Origin: Branchiostoma floridae
Lineage: Eukaryota; Chordata; Leptocardii; Amphioxiformes; Branchiostomatidae
DNA length: 64,000 nt
Assembly (NCBI RefSeq): GCF_000003815.2
Contig: NC_049988.1
Location: forward strand, 18,859,598 to 18,923,597
Reading direction: 5' to 3'
A program made the position numbers and the translations under genes. Each line of letters opens with the position of its first letter. The stretch's first letter is position 1. Under the pieces are notes generated by a model. That model worked only from the letters and a program-made list of their open reading frames with translations, did no database searches and was not told where the DNA came from. This document shows positions 10,862 through 20,936 of the stretch, one piece after another.

Positions 10862-12367
10862 TTAGGTCGTCATAAAGAGGCCAGACGACAACAAAAGGAC
10901 GACCAAAGCGATCCAGTTTGTACCGTTAACACCCGCACCGGCGCAAACCAAGCGATCAGGCGTGGTTTCATTCAGAGCTACGCGCCAGAGCGATAGCGGA
11001 GACTGACACACGGTCTTCGCACCAAGCCAGTTGAAGTTGGGACAATCATACAAAGGTTTTAGGTGGCATGTGCACGATATATACACCTTTCTTAGCGACG
11101 GAGACATAGCTTTCGGAGGGGCCATTCCACAACCTACTTCCTCAATTGGATTTTGCTGCACATAGATGGATTGTATGCTAGGAAGATTGTCAAAGGTACC
11201 GTTTTCAATTTGAGTAATGGCATTGTTGTCGAGAACCAGGATCTTAAGATTCTCCAGGTTTGCTTCGCTAAAGACGCCAGAAGGAAGACTTTTGAGGTTG
11301 TTGTCTTGAAGATATATGAACCAGGCGCTCTGAAGATCCTTAAAGATGTTAGGATCATCCAGACTTTCGAGTTTGTTATTTTCTAGTCGAAGTTCTCGTA
11401 CATTAGAAAGGTTGTCGAATATGCCAGGCGGCAAGGAGGCTAGCTTGTTCGACTGGAGCGCAATGTTTCCTAGTCTTGGGAGCCTGCTAAAAAGTCCAGC
11501 CTCTATTGTTGTGATTTTGTTGTTGATGAAGCTGACGATGGCCAGAGAAGGATGGGTACCAAAACTGTTATTCTTAAGCTCAACCAAATTGTTGTTGTCC
11601 AAGTAGAGAAACATCAGGGTATTAGGGAAAGCATTCGGAGGTAGAGATGAGATGTTGCAAGATTTCAGAGTGAGAGTCGAAAGGCGTGGAAAACCGTTAA
11701 ACGCTGCTGGTTGCAGGTTTTCTAAATTGTTCTCACTGAGATCTATATTTACCGTACGGGACGGCAGTGAGGGCAGGACGCTATCTAACCTCGTTATACG
11801 GTTCCTGGGTAGTTGTATGGCACGCAATTCCGGCGCGCCAGAAAGGGCACCAGTGGGAAAACTAGAAATTCTGTTTCCATCAAAGAAGATTTGGATTAGA
11901 CTTGACAATCCACTAAAGACACCGGAACTTACGGTCGATATCTTATTGTCCTTGAGATACAGGAATTCTAGAGTTGTCAGATTTCTAAATATCCCCCCTT
12001 CCAAACTCACTAGCTCATTGTTGTTTAGGTAAAGTTTTTCCAGGCTGCCGCCTAACCCATCAAACGCCCCAACCTCTATAGAGGCAATCTCATTATCGGA
12101 AAGGTCAAGAGTGGTTACTTCAGGCAGACCATCGAAGACTAATGCCGGAAGTGACGTAATCTTGTTTCCGGATAGTTCCAGGGTGCCGGTGTCGGGTGGA
12201 ATGTCGGTCGGTACGTCCGTCAAGTCGGCGTCTTCACAGGAGACGCGTCCGGACCTGCAGCTGCAGACGGGACTGCCATCCCCCACACTGTCACAGGCGA
12301 GCGGCCGCTGCCCTTGGACGGTGGTTACAACTGCTGGGACGGTCAGCAAAACCCACAAGATGTGCAT
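10862..12367 (-). CDS. LRR gene A: secreted/GPI-type LRR receptor
   Basis: A 501-residue protein. The ATG at 12367 was chosen because it opens a signal peptide (MHILWVLLTVPAVVTTVQG); the longer open frame upstream uses only GTG and crosses an acceptor-like TTTCAG at 12393. The LRRNT follows with cysteines in C-x8-C-x-C-x5-C (ACDS...CSCRSGRVSC). About 14 LRRs of 24 residues, typed LxxLxLxxNxI, run to NPIEEVGC. The LRRCT has six cysteines, including CTC and LYDC. The C-terminus is a hydrophobic tail (WIALVVLLLSSGLF) with no cytoplasmic part, as in GPI signals. It should act at the cell surface in recognition or adhesion. It is inverted relative to its paralogues B and C. Confidence 0.85.
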   Translation of the reverse strand: MHILWVLLTVPAVVTTVQGQRPLACDSVGDGSPVCSCRSGRVSCEDADLTDVPTDIPPDTGTLELSGNKITSLPALVFDGLPEVTTLDLSDNEIASIEVGAFDGLGGSLEKLYLNNNELVSLEGGIFRNLTTLEFLYLKDNKISTVSSGVFSGLSSLIQIFFDGNRISSFPTGALSGAPELRAIQLPRNRITRLDSVLPSLPSRTVNIDLSENNLENLQPAAFNGFPRLSTLTLKSCNISSLPPNAFPNTLMFLYLDNNNLVELKNNSFGTHPSLAIVSFINNKITTIEAGLFSRLPRLGNIALQSNKLASLPPGIFDNLSNVRELRLENNKLESLDDPNIFKDLQSAWFIYLQDNNLKSLPSGVFSEANLENLKILVLDNNAITQIENGTFDNLPSIQSIYVQQNPIEEVGCGMAPPKAMSPSLRKVYISCTCHLKPLYDCPNFNWLGAKTVCQSPLSLWRVALNETTPDRLVCAGAGVNGTNWIALVVLLLSSGLFMTT

Positions 12368-12650
12368 GGTCTTTGTGACTCCTTCGGGGATCTGAAATTT
12401 AAGTAGACAAACCATCAGAATGATGAGATAAGTAAAATTAGAACTACTGGGATGTTTAGCAAAACCCACAAGATGTGCATGGTCTTGAAGGAGGTCTTTG
12501 TGATTCCTTCGGGGCTCTGAAATTTAATTAGACAAACCATCAGAATGATGAGAAAAGTGAAATTACAACTGCTGGGATGGTCAGCAAAACCCACAAGATG
12601 TGCATAGTCTTGAAGGAGGACTTGGTGACTCCTTCAGGGCTCTGAAATTT
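12368..12650 (-). repeat. Tandem copies of the leader/acceptor unit upstream of gene A
   Basis: Three copies of a ~125-bp unit follow one another. Each holds a TTTCAG acceptor-like site (12643, 12518, 12393) and the start of the signal peptide with its ATG (12605, 12480 and the used one at 12367). The two upstream leaders read MHILWVLLT and then run out of frame or into a stop, so they can give only short peptides. The unit is shared with genes B and C, which have two copies each. Confidence 0.75.
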
Positions 12651-13668
12651 AAAAGTGCACGACCCATCAGTAAATCATAATTGGAATCAATAGAATGGTG
12701 GAATTAAGAGCCGACGTTTAAAAAGCAATTAAGCGGTTTTGCATGTTTGCATAAATTATATTACTACTGAAATTAATGCTATACGGTGTTGCTGAAACCC
12801 CCAAGCAGGTCCCCTTAACAGTGACAGGCAGCCCAGAGCGTTAACTCGACAGGCATATTTAATCACGTCATCAAATGCCCGTAGTGTAGTCTCTACCAGA
12901 CTCCGGACCGCTGGAAAAATCGTAGAAATGGAACAAATAAAGGAGTAAGCCGGCCAGAGGAATATAACCGGCCAGGGAACAGCACGCGATCCACGGAGAC
13001 TACGCATAGTGAGTGACAGGACCTTGTGCCTATTTCCGGCGTACGAGCCTCAGAGTCTGGGGCTGCAGTGAGCGCTGGGCACACTGTTTAAACAGCATTG
13101 GCTTCTGAGCTTCGGTTTGTTGACTCAGTCACGCACTGTAAAACAGGGAGTGAAGGATGCCAATCAATATCATATTCCAAAACCTTTTAGCTGGTAAAAT
13201 GACGAATAATTCCAGCTGATATTTTAAAGAAAAGAAAAATTAATTTTTCGGCCTTATCAGAGCACTAAATAAACATGTCAAACATTTTCTAGGCGCCACA
13301 AACTGTACCATGCATTTTACATTTTGCTGTTATTAAGGGTCCTTGGTAAAACACCATTACTATTAGTATACCATGTCAGGTGTGAACGTTACTTTGCACT
13401 TACGTTGTCTGATACGCGATGGATGCGATGTCCCTCTAGATATTCGATGAAATAGTCGTCTCAATATGACTACACACATGTACACGCCCTGACAATGCCT
13501 GATAGCTTTCAGCCGGTGTGAGAGTGTGGAAGAAGTGACCTACATATCCGATATCGCACTGACATATTGCTTCCGGGTTATGTTTCGCCGCGCCCTAGCG
13601 TCCACGTGCGGAGTTTGTGAGTACTGCAAACCAATGTACAAATCACAACAAAGATGGGAATTTATGTT
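12651..13668. other. Upstream region of gene A, no gene seen
   Basis: The region contains a degenerate inverted repeat near 12885-12975 (CTCTACCAGACTCC and a GCCGGCCAGAGG/CCGGCCAGG pair), perhaps an old MITE of the CCTCTACCAGGCTCC family. No clear TATA box was found for gene A. Confidence 0.35.
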
Positions 13669-13845
13669 ATCTCCAAGCAGATCCTTGGTGGCCAGCAGGC
13701 AGTATCTATGTACTGAAAGAAACACCATTGGCCAAGCAAGCTCCATACGGTGATAAACGAATCTTGCTTGGACAATGGGGATTGTATGGGGATTGTTCGG
13801 TACGTAGATATTGCATACCGGCCACCGAGGATCTACTTGGAGATT
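13669..13845. mobile_element. MITE of the TCTCCAAGCAGA family
   Basis: The left arm reads ATCTCCAAGCAGATCC and TGGTGGCCAGCAGG; the right arm is its imperfect complement, ending in TACTTGGAGAT. The arms are about 45 bp. Short open frames across it are by-products of the palindrome. Confidence 0.65.
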
Positions 13846-13849
13846 AATC

Positions 13850-14814
13850 GAGATTTGACTAACAAAGGTCTTCCGGGAGAGACGTAAAACGGAGGTCCGG
13901 TGCTCGAGGAGGTGCCTCGACCACATTGAATAACCTCATTACTAATAATTTGGGTACCTACTGGCTGGCAAAATAAACCAGATGACGATTATTATTATTC
14001 GATAAACAGATTTGCCCTGTCTGCAGTACTGACACACTCCGCACGAGGACGCTGAGGCATGACGCAACTGTAACCCGGATCCAATCCGTCAGTGCGACCG
14101 CATTTTAAACGTGACACCTTGTCTCTGACCTCATTGTTCCAGTTCCTATTTCGGGCATGTAGGCCGACGATACCCGGGTACCCGAGGCTTGTTCCACGGG
14201 ATATCCAGAAGGACGTCGCACACACGTAGCGTAAGTGAAAAGCAGCGTTCACATCTGACATTTTGTTGATGACTGTGATTTTACGAAAGCTCCATTTGAA
14301 CCTTAAGTTTGCTAGATTTAGTTGCCAGGATCACCGCATGCAGACCCTCTTTCCTTTCTGTATGTACCTCCCTGGAAATGTTGGATATATTACAAATGTA
14401 CACGTAACGTAACGTAAACAACATAAAAAAACTTATTTTTCTTTTCATATTAGCCATGATTTTTTGTCACTTCACCAACAAAGGTTTTGGAATATTATAT
14501 CTTATTGGTATCCTTTATTCCATGTTTCGTACAGCTTACAACAAAACGGACCGAAGCTGGAGCCAGGCGTGTTTTGCCTTTATGACCAGCACCGTGCATG
14601 CAAATGAGCTATAATTTAGTATAAAGTAGGTCATGATACCGCATAATATGATGATATACAGAAATGCATAATATGTTTTAGAATCAGAATCAGAATGATT
14701 TATCTGTAAAACATATGCATCGCAGTCTGAGGGCTAAATCGTGTTTAGAATGATATTTAGAGTTTGGATAGGAGGCAAGAGCAGTATTTTTTCTTATCAG
14801 TGTCAGTCAGAACT
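13850..14814. other. Intergenic, nothing recognised
   Basis: No supported gene or repeat was found apart from AT-rich stretches. The CAGAATCAGAATCAGAATG repeat near 14690 is a short simple repeat. Confidence 0.4.
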
Positions 14815-16450
14815 ATTTCTAATCATTCACCAGCAAAATTGTTATATAGAATATGACATTTCTTGCCATCCTGGGCCCCATTCCACCACTAGTAGGGTAG
14901 CGAACTCGCTACGATATCGCCGTGACCTAAAATTTAAGGAACGCCCAACAAAGTCAGTCAGTATTACGTGTAACAAGTTGAGCGCTGCCGGAGATTCTGA
15001 GACTCACACTAGAATAGCTAAAAAGGTCGTTCAACCCAGCAGCCGCCACCCAATATGAAGGTATTTGATTAGCATGGATACCAGGCCTTCCTATGAGGGT
15101 ACGGAGATCGTACAATTTGGGGAAAAATCGGGAAATTGGCCAAGGGAGTCAGTCCACGCTTTTAAAGGTTCATGTTTCCCCTCTGCTCTGCTCAGCCGAC
15201 CAACTCCTCTGGTAGTAAATGAATCACCCCCTGTAAATTATTCTCCCTAAAGCAGCCAGAGTAGTCAGTCAGTATTAAGTGTAACAAGTTGAGCGCTGCC
15301 GGATATTCTGAGACTCGCACTTCAATAACCTCAAGGTCACTCAACCCAGATGGCGCCACCTAAACTGATTTTGATGACAGTCGTGTCTTTATATGCTGGT
15401 CAGGTTCACATTCTAGTGGCCCGTTACAGTTATGGGGGCCTGTATAGGGTTTTTCGACAGCCTTGTTCACCTTGTAGTAACGTTACAGCCAGTAGGTACC
15501 AATGTGTGTAATGGGTCTGTTGTAACGTGCTCTAGGCTCCTATTCAAACACGAGACCCACATTTTACGTCTCATCCAAAAGATGGGTGCAGCCCTAACCG
15601 AGATGCCCTTGCGCGGATTCTAACCAGTTATCCACTAGTTAGAACCACGGGCGCAACTGTGAAGTTACTACCAGTCGAGTTACAGAGACATCCTATATAT
15701 TCAGCACTTTAATTTGCATTCAATAATTCAATAACTACCTTCGAATTATATATGATAAAACCAGGAAGTCAGTTTCGCAAAATGTGGCTATCTCGCTACG
15801 AGTAATGAAAACGGGGATTAAAACGTTTTCCCGCCGTATATCGCTAATCAAAGTAACTTGGTTATCCACATACAAGATCGCTCGGCGGAGCTCCCATGGC
15901 CGGCCTCACATAGATATTTGATTAGTGACGACAACGATTTCATCATTATTCCTGTCATACAGGGAGACGAACCAATTTAGGCCAGGCTGAAATGGTCATG
16001 CAATGATAATTTCAATTACGAAATCCTGCTGGGAATGGTCTCGGCGCCAGCCCAAAACCTCTGTCTCAAAGGCGTAATGTACTATTATGTAGCAAGTCTG
16101 GCGTTACCCTAGATTTATCGCTATATTCAAGACAAATGCTCGACAGAGCTTCAGTCGCTTGTGCCACCACTGTAATTTGTGTAAACTTTCTCAGTATGAA
16201 CATGTTTGGCCACTTCCACAGTAACAAATCACCCGTTCTTTTGCCATGAATATTAAAGGGATACGTAGTTGAAAAAATAGAGCAGCTTACACCAGAGTAG
16301 ATGTTCATGTTACTGATTGTATACCTATCATGTGGTGCCCAATTAATAAAGCGGCTTACTTCAGCACGGCACTACTGTGTATCACGTATACACAGTCATG
16401 TATCCTGTCTCTGTATCATGCAAGAGAAATGACATTCATTTTTTGCTCGT

Positions 16451-16458
16451 TATAAAAA
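16451..16458 (+). promoter_or_regulatory. TATA box of gene B
   Basis: TATAAAAA sits about 50 bp before the first leader copy and 200 bp before the used ATG. The same box is conserved in gene C at 20714. The surrounding ~400 bp are strongly conserved between the two copies. Confidence 0.55.
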
Positions 16459-16499
16459 TAGATTATGCTTTACTCATTCTGTCGTTCTTTACGCCTAAA

Positions 16500-16633
16500 T
16501 AAATTTCAGGGAAACGAAGGAATCACCAAGTCCTCTTTCAATGCTATGCACATCTTGTGGGTTTTGCTGACCATCACAGCAATTGCAATTTTACTTTATC
16601 ATCATTCTGATGGTTTGTCTACTTAAATTTCAG
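16500..16633 (+). repeat. Duplicated leader/acceptor unit upstream of gene B
   Basis: An upstream copy has its acceptor-like TTTCAG at 16504-16509 and ATG at 16545 (MHILWVLLT...). It runs in its own frame to a stop at about 16623, encoding a 26-residue decoy leader. The functional copy has its acceptor at 16628-16633 and ATG at 16658. Confidence 0.7.
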
Positions 16634-16657
16634 ATCCCTGAAGGAGTCACAAAGACC

Positions 16658-18178
16658 ATGCACATCTTGTGGGTTTTGCTGACCGTCCCAGCAGTTGTAA
16701 CCACCGTCCAAGGGCAGCGGCCGCTCGCCTGTGACAGTGTGGGGGATGGCAGTCCCGTCTGCAGCTGCAGGTCCGGACGCGTCTCCTGTGAAGACGCCGA
16801 CTTGACGGACGTACCGACTGACATTCCACCGGACACCGGCACCCTGGAACTCACCGGAAACAAGATTACGTCACTTCCGGAGTTGGTGTTCGATGATCTG
16901 CCCCAAGTATCTACTCTTGACCTTTCTGATAATGAGATTGCTTCTATAGAGGTTGGGGCGTTTGATGGGTTAGGCGGCAGCCTCAGTAAGCTTGACTTGA
17001 ACAACAATGAGCTAGTGAGTTTAGAAGACGGAATATTAAGAAATCTGACATCTCTAGTATACCTGTATCTTAAGGACAACAAGATATCGACCGTAAGTTC
17101 CGAGGTCTTTCGTGGATTATCAAGTCTACTCCAGATTTTCTTTGATGGAAACAGAATTTCTAGTTTTCACGTTGATACCTTTTCTGACTTACCGTCACTA
17201 TATGCGGTAGAACTACCCAGAAACCGTATAAGGAGGTTGGACAGCATCTTGCCTGCGCTGCCGTCTCGTGTAGGATCAATAGATCTGAGCGGTAACAATC
17301 TGGGAAACATAGGACCAGCAGCGTTCAACAGGTTCCCGAGACTTTCGTCTCTCAATTTGAAATCTTGTAACATCTCAGTTGTGTCCCCCGATGCTTTTGT
17401 TGGTCTTGAATTTCTTGGCTCGCTCTATTTTGACGACAACGACTTGGTCGAGCTTAAGAACAACATTTTTGGCACGCATGAATATTCTTCTCTGGCAATC
17501 CTCAGTTTCAACGACAACAAAATCAAAACAATAGAGGCTGGATTTTTTAACAGATTCCCAAGGCTAGCATACATCCAGCTCAAGTCGAACAAGCTAGCCT
17601 CCTTACCGCCTGGTGTATTTGCCAACCTTTCTAGGCTTGAAGAACTTCTATTAAACGATAACAAATTCGAAAGTCTAGAGGATCCTAACATCTTCAGGGA
17701 CCTTCAGAGCATCCGAACGCTTGAACTTCAAGAAAACGACCTGAAAAGTCTTCCTTCTGGCATCTTTAGCGAATCAAACCTGCCAAAACTTAAGACCTTG
17801 GGTCTCCACTACAATGCTCTTACTGAAATTGAAAACGGTACCTTTGACAACCTTCCTAATATAAATACGATCTATCTGCAGTACAATCCACTGAAGAATG
17901 TAAGTTGTGGAATGATCCCGTCTAAGGGCATGTCGGCGTCGCTAGAAATGTTCACTGTGTCGTGTACATGTGACATAGAACCTCTCTACGATTGCCCCGA
18001 GTTCGGCTGGTTTGGCTACAACGTGGTCTGTCTGTCCCCTATATGGGTCTGGCGCGTGCCGCTGAATTATACCTCGCCGGATCGTTGGGGATGGTGTTCC
18101 GGTGCTGGCTTTCCTGGTACGAACTGGATCGCTTTGGCCATTCTGCTGATGTTGTCTAACCTCTTTATAAGTAACTGA
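16658..18178 (+). CDS. LRR gene B: secreted/GPI-type LRR receptor
   Basis: A 506-residue protein that starts at the signal-peptide ATG (MHILWVLLTVPAVVTTVQG). The LRRNT ACDSVGDGSPVCSCRSGRVSC is identical to that of genes A and C. Fourteen LRRs follow; some deviate, for example LRR8 with LKSCNIS and LRR6 with a short ascending loop. The LRRCT runs from NPLKNVSC with CTC, LYDC, NVVC and a last cysteine in WGWCSG. The tail TNWIALAILLMLSNLF ends in ISN and fits a GPI signal. The protein is expected outside the plasma membrane, ligand unknown. The gene has a TATA box at 16451 and an AATAAA at 18459. Confidence 0.88.
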   Translation: MHILWVLLTVPAVVTTVQGQRPLACDSVGDGSPVCSCRSGRVSCEDADLTDVPTDIPPDTGTLELTGNKITSLPELVFDDLPQVSTLDLSDNEIASIEVGAFDGLGGSLSKLDLNNNELVSLEDGILRNLTSLVYLYLKDNKISTVSSEVFRGLSSLLQIFFDGNRISSFHVDTFSDLPSLYAVELPRNRIRRLDSILPALPSRVGSIDLSGNNLGNIGPAAFNRFPRLSSLNLKSCNISVVSPDAFVGLEFLGSLYFDDNDLVELKNNIFGTHEYSSLAILSFNDNKIKTIEAGFFNRFPRLAYIQLKSNKLASLPPGVFANLSRLEELLLNDNKFESLEDPNIFRDLQSIRTLELQENDLKSLPSGIFSESNLPKLKTLGLHYNALTEIENGTFDNLPNINTIYLQYNPLKNVSCGMIPSKGMSASLEMFTVSCTCDIEPLYDCPEFGWFGYNVVCLSPIWVWRVPLNYTSPDRWGWCSGAGFPGTNWIALAILLMLSNLFISN

Positions 18179-18458
18179 CATGGTAATGTCACTTCTAGTG
18201 CTACGTATACTTACTATACAATGCTTGATGTTGCTACCCTACGTTAAATGTAACAAACAAGAGAAGTAACCAAAACTGCACAGAAATTGTGCTGGTACTT
18301 AATTAGGAAACTATGCTCAATAGATGATTAACAAGGAGTGGACGACTGATAAATGAATATTGAATGCAGGTAATTCTTGATTGATGATTGATACATGTAA
18401 TAGATAAATGGAATATATCATTAAGTATCATAAGTGTAATAGATAAGTGATGTGGCTG

Positions 18459-18464
18459 AATAAA
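18459..18464 (+). terminator. Poly(A) signal of gene B
   Basis: AATAAA lies about 280 bp after the stop codon. It is conserved in gene C at 22738. Confidence 0.4.
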
Positions 18465-18587
18465 TTTGTGATCTGATTCCTACATTTCTGATCGGAATCG
18501 TGATTGGTTGGGATAGCAGAGTTAGTTTAACCCAAACCATAATTAAACTTACCCCTGTCCTATTGGAACTGGGGATTGTCCAGGACA

Positions 18588-18768
18588 GTAATCTCCAAGC
18601 AGATCCATCGGTAGCGTAAGATAGTATCAAAAGCTGGCAGAGGAGTGAAGCCGTCTTATAGGAGTGTATTTTGCTACCGAGGTAGCGAATGGACACCTCT
18701 TGGCTGACTACACTCCTTGGCCAGTTTAGTACTACCTTATGCCATTGTAGGATCTGTTAGGAGATTAC
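18588..18768. mobile_element. MITE of the TAATCTCCAAGCAGA family (unit 1 copy)
   Basis: TIRs TAATCTCCAAGCAGATCC and an imperfect complement ending GGAGATTA frame about 180 bp. Flanks are CAGGACAG and CAGGACGG. The insertion predates the B/C duplication because the C unit has it at the same place. Confidence 0.75.
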
Positions 18769-18896
18769 AGGACGGATCCCAGTTCCGGTCTGTTCGAGGA
18801 GAGACTCCGATTCCATAGTACATTGTATACTGTCTTGGGGCAATCCACGATTGCCCTGAAACTCAACAATTTTCATTTTTTATTTTCATTTCCGGT

Positions 18897-19030
18897 GTGA
18901 CAGCGATTTCGCCCCCCCGTGATCTCGCCCCCCCGGGGGCGAAATCACTAGCGATCTCGCCCTCCCCGGCTAGTGATCTCGCCCCCCTACCTCGCCCCCC
19001 TTTAGCGATTTCGCCCCCCCCAAAAAAAAC
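18897..19030 (-). repeat. C-rich minisatellite between duplication units (G-quadruplex-prone)
   Basis: A short motif of the type GATYTCGCCCCCC is repeated about seven times, alternately in both orientations. On the minus strand this gives many runs of five to nine G, capable of forming quadruplexes. It fills most of the gap between units 1 and 2. Confidence 0.75.
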
Positions 19031-19869
19031 GGGTTTACATGACATTTTAGATGCAGTTTCATAATCATTCACCAGCAAAATTGTTATAAAGACACACTTA
19101 AGATTGTATAGAATATGACACATTGCTTGCCATCCTGGGCCCCCATTCCACTACTTGTAGGGTGGCGACCTCGCTACGATAGCGCTGTGACCTAAAATTT
19201 AAGGAACGCCCAACAAAGTCAGTCAGTAATACGCGTAACAAATTGGGTCTGCATGGGGGTCCCGACAACGATTTACGCTGAATTCAGAAGAGCACCCTAC
19301 GTATTACGCCAAATCAATGAAGGCAGTTACGCTAAATTTGGTCGCTTAGCTACGAAGTACGTAGATAAGATGGTTTCGGGAAACAGAAATAGGCTGCCTA
19401 CACCTTACGGAAAAGAGCATGCAGTCCCTCCTACAAGGTCGATCAACCCAGCAGCCGCCACCCAATATGAAGGTATTTGATTAGCATGGACACCAGGCCT
19501 TCGTTTGAGGGTACGTAGATCGTACTCTCCAAGCAGAGGTTCGGCTCCGGGAGCTTGGAATACGCCTGCCTTCTAGTATATGTACGTATTACATTTACCC
19601 ACCTAACATTGTCGTGTGCAAAATTTCATATTTTTCCCGAACTACTGTGCAATTTGTTATCGCCAAGCACAGCAGGGCATTTTTGCTGCATATTTTTCAA
19701 TAACATTTGCTCATAGATGTGCAAAAGTTTGGTCTTACAGGTCCTTTAGTGTAATATAACCAGCTGCTCCTGTGTCTGTGAAGCTGGAGCCTTACACATA
19801 ATGGCGGTTATCCCATCTATATAGATACATATACAGGTACATACAATTCGTGAACGTCCCTACCATCAT

Positions 19870-19969
19870 NNNNNNNNNNNNNNNNNNNNNNNNNNNNNNN
19901 NNNNNNNNNNNNNNNNNNNNNNNNNNNNNNNNNNNNNNNNNNNNNNNNNNNNNNNNNNNNNNNNNNNNN
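19870..19969. other. Assembly gap (100 N)
   Basis: A run of exactly 100 N, a scaffold gap of nominal size. It falls inside or beside a palindromic MITE, which is a likely cause of the break. Confidence 0.99.
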
Positions 19970-20111
19970 GAGCTCTAAATTACGAGGAGGTATGACCCTG
20001 ATGCCGACGAAGAAACTCTGCCATTTGTTCTTGGGCATCATGGTCATGCCTCCTCGTAATTTAGAGCTCGCTGACAACTCGGCCGAGCTAAATTCTTGAT
20101 TTGTAAAGCCG
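19970..20111. mobile_element. Palindromic MITE (truncated by gap), TTAA flank
   Basis: Same family as 7922-8115. The right end GATTTGTAAAGCCGGC is followed by TTAA. The left end is lost in the N gap. The site is empty in duplication unit 1 (near 15845). Confidence 0.7.
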
Positions 20112-20713
20112 GCTTAATCAAAGTTACTTGGTTATCCACATACAAGATCGCTCGGCGGAGCTCCCATGGCCGGCCTCACATAGATATTTGATTAGTGACG
20201 ACAACGTTTTCATCAATATTCCTGTCATGCAGGGAGACGAACCAATTTAGGCCAGGCTGTATTGGTCATGCAATGATGATTCAGCTTTAATTTGATACGG
20301 AATCTTGTTTGGAGTAGTCTCGTCGCCATCCTAAAACATCTCTCTCAGTGGCGTAATGTAGCAAGTCTGGCGTCACTCTATCACAATTTTCAAAGTAAAT
20401 GCTTGACAGAGCTTCAGTCGCTTGTGCCACCACTGTAATTTGTGTAAACTTTCTCAGTATGAACATGTTTGGCCACTTCCACAGTAACAAATCACCCGTT
20501 CTTTTGCCATGAATATTAAAGGGATACGTAGTTGAAAAAATAGAGCAGCTTACACCAGAGTAGATGTTCATGTTACTGATTGTATACCTATCATGTGGTG
20601 CCCAATTAATAAAGCGGCTTACTTCAGCACAGCACTACTGTGTATCACGTATACACAGTCATGTATCCTGTCTCTGTATCGTGCAAGAGAAATGACATTC
20701 ATTTTTTGCTTGT

Positions 20714-20721
20714 TATAAAAA
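20714..20721 (+). promoter_or_regulatory. TATA box of gene C
   Basis: TATAAAAA, in the same context as the box upstream of gene B. Confidence 0.55.
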
Positions 20722-20765
20722 TAGATTATGCTTTACTCATCATTCTGTCGTTCTTTACGCCTAAA

Positions 20766-20900
20766 TAAATTTCAGGGAAACGAAGGAATGACCAAGTCCT
20801 CTTTCAAGACTATGCACATCTTGTGTGTTTTGCTTACCACCACAGCAATTGTAATTTTACTTTTCTCATCATTCTGATGGTTTGTCTACTTAATTTTCAG
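20766..20900 (+). repeat. Duplicated leader/acceptor unit upstream of gene C
   Basis: The upstream leader copy has its acceptor at 20770-20775 and an ATG at 20812 that reads MHILCVLLT and soon stops. The used copy has its acceptor at 20895-20900 and keeps four extra residues (KSSF) before the ATG at 20937. Confidence 0.7.
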
Positions 20901-20936
20901 ATCCCTGAAAGAATCACCAAGTCCTCCTTCAAGACC

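Larger units (their letters stand above)
14817..18852 (+). repeat. Tandem segmental duplication, unit 1 (gene B)
   Basis: This ~4-kb unit is repeated at 19061-23129. Both start with AATCATTCACCAGCAAAATTG and end with CTTGGGGCAATCCACGA. The match covers promoter, gene and 3' flank. Unit 2 has extra insertions: a ~200-bp replacement near 19240-19440, a palindromic MITE and the scaffold gap. Confidence 0.75.

Noticed and set aside
10900-12400. Open frames antisense to the LRR genes (also at 16630-17700, 20897-21970, 24785-25345, 31655-32218, 46963-47754, 58588-58986)
   Set aside because: They recur in every paralogue because LRR codon bias leaves the antisense frame open; they have no independent start context or domain.
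13540-13926. 128-codon minus-strand open frame
   Set aside because: Most of it is the palindromic MITE at 13669-13845.
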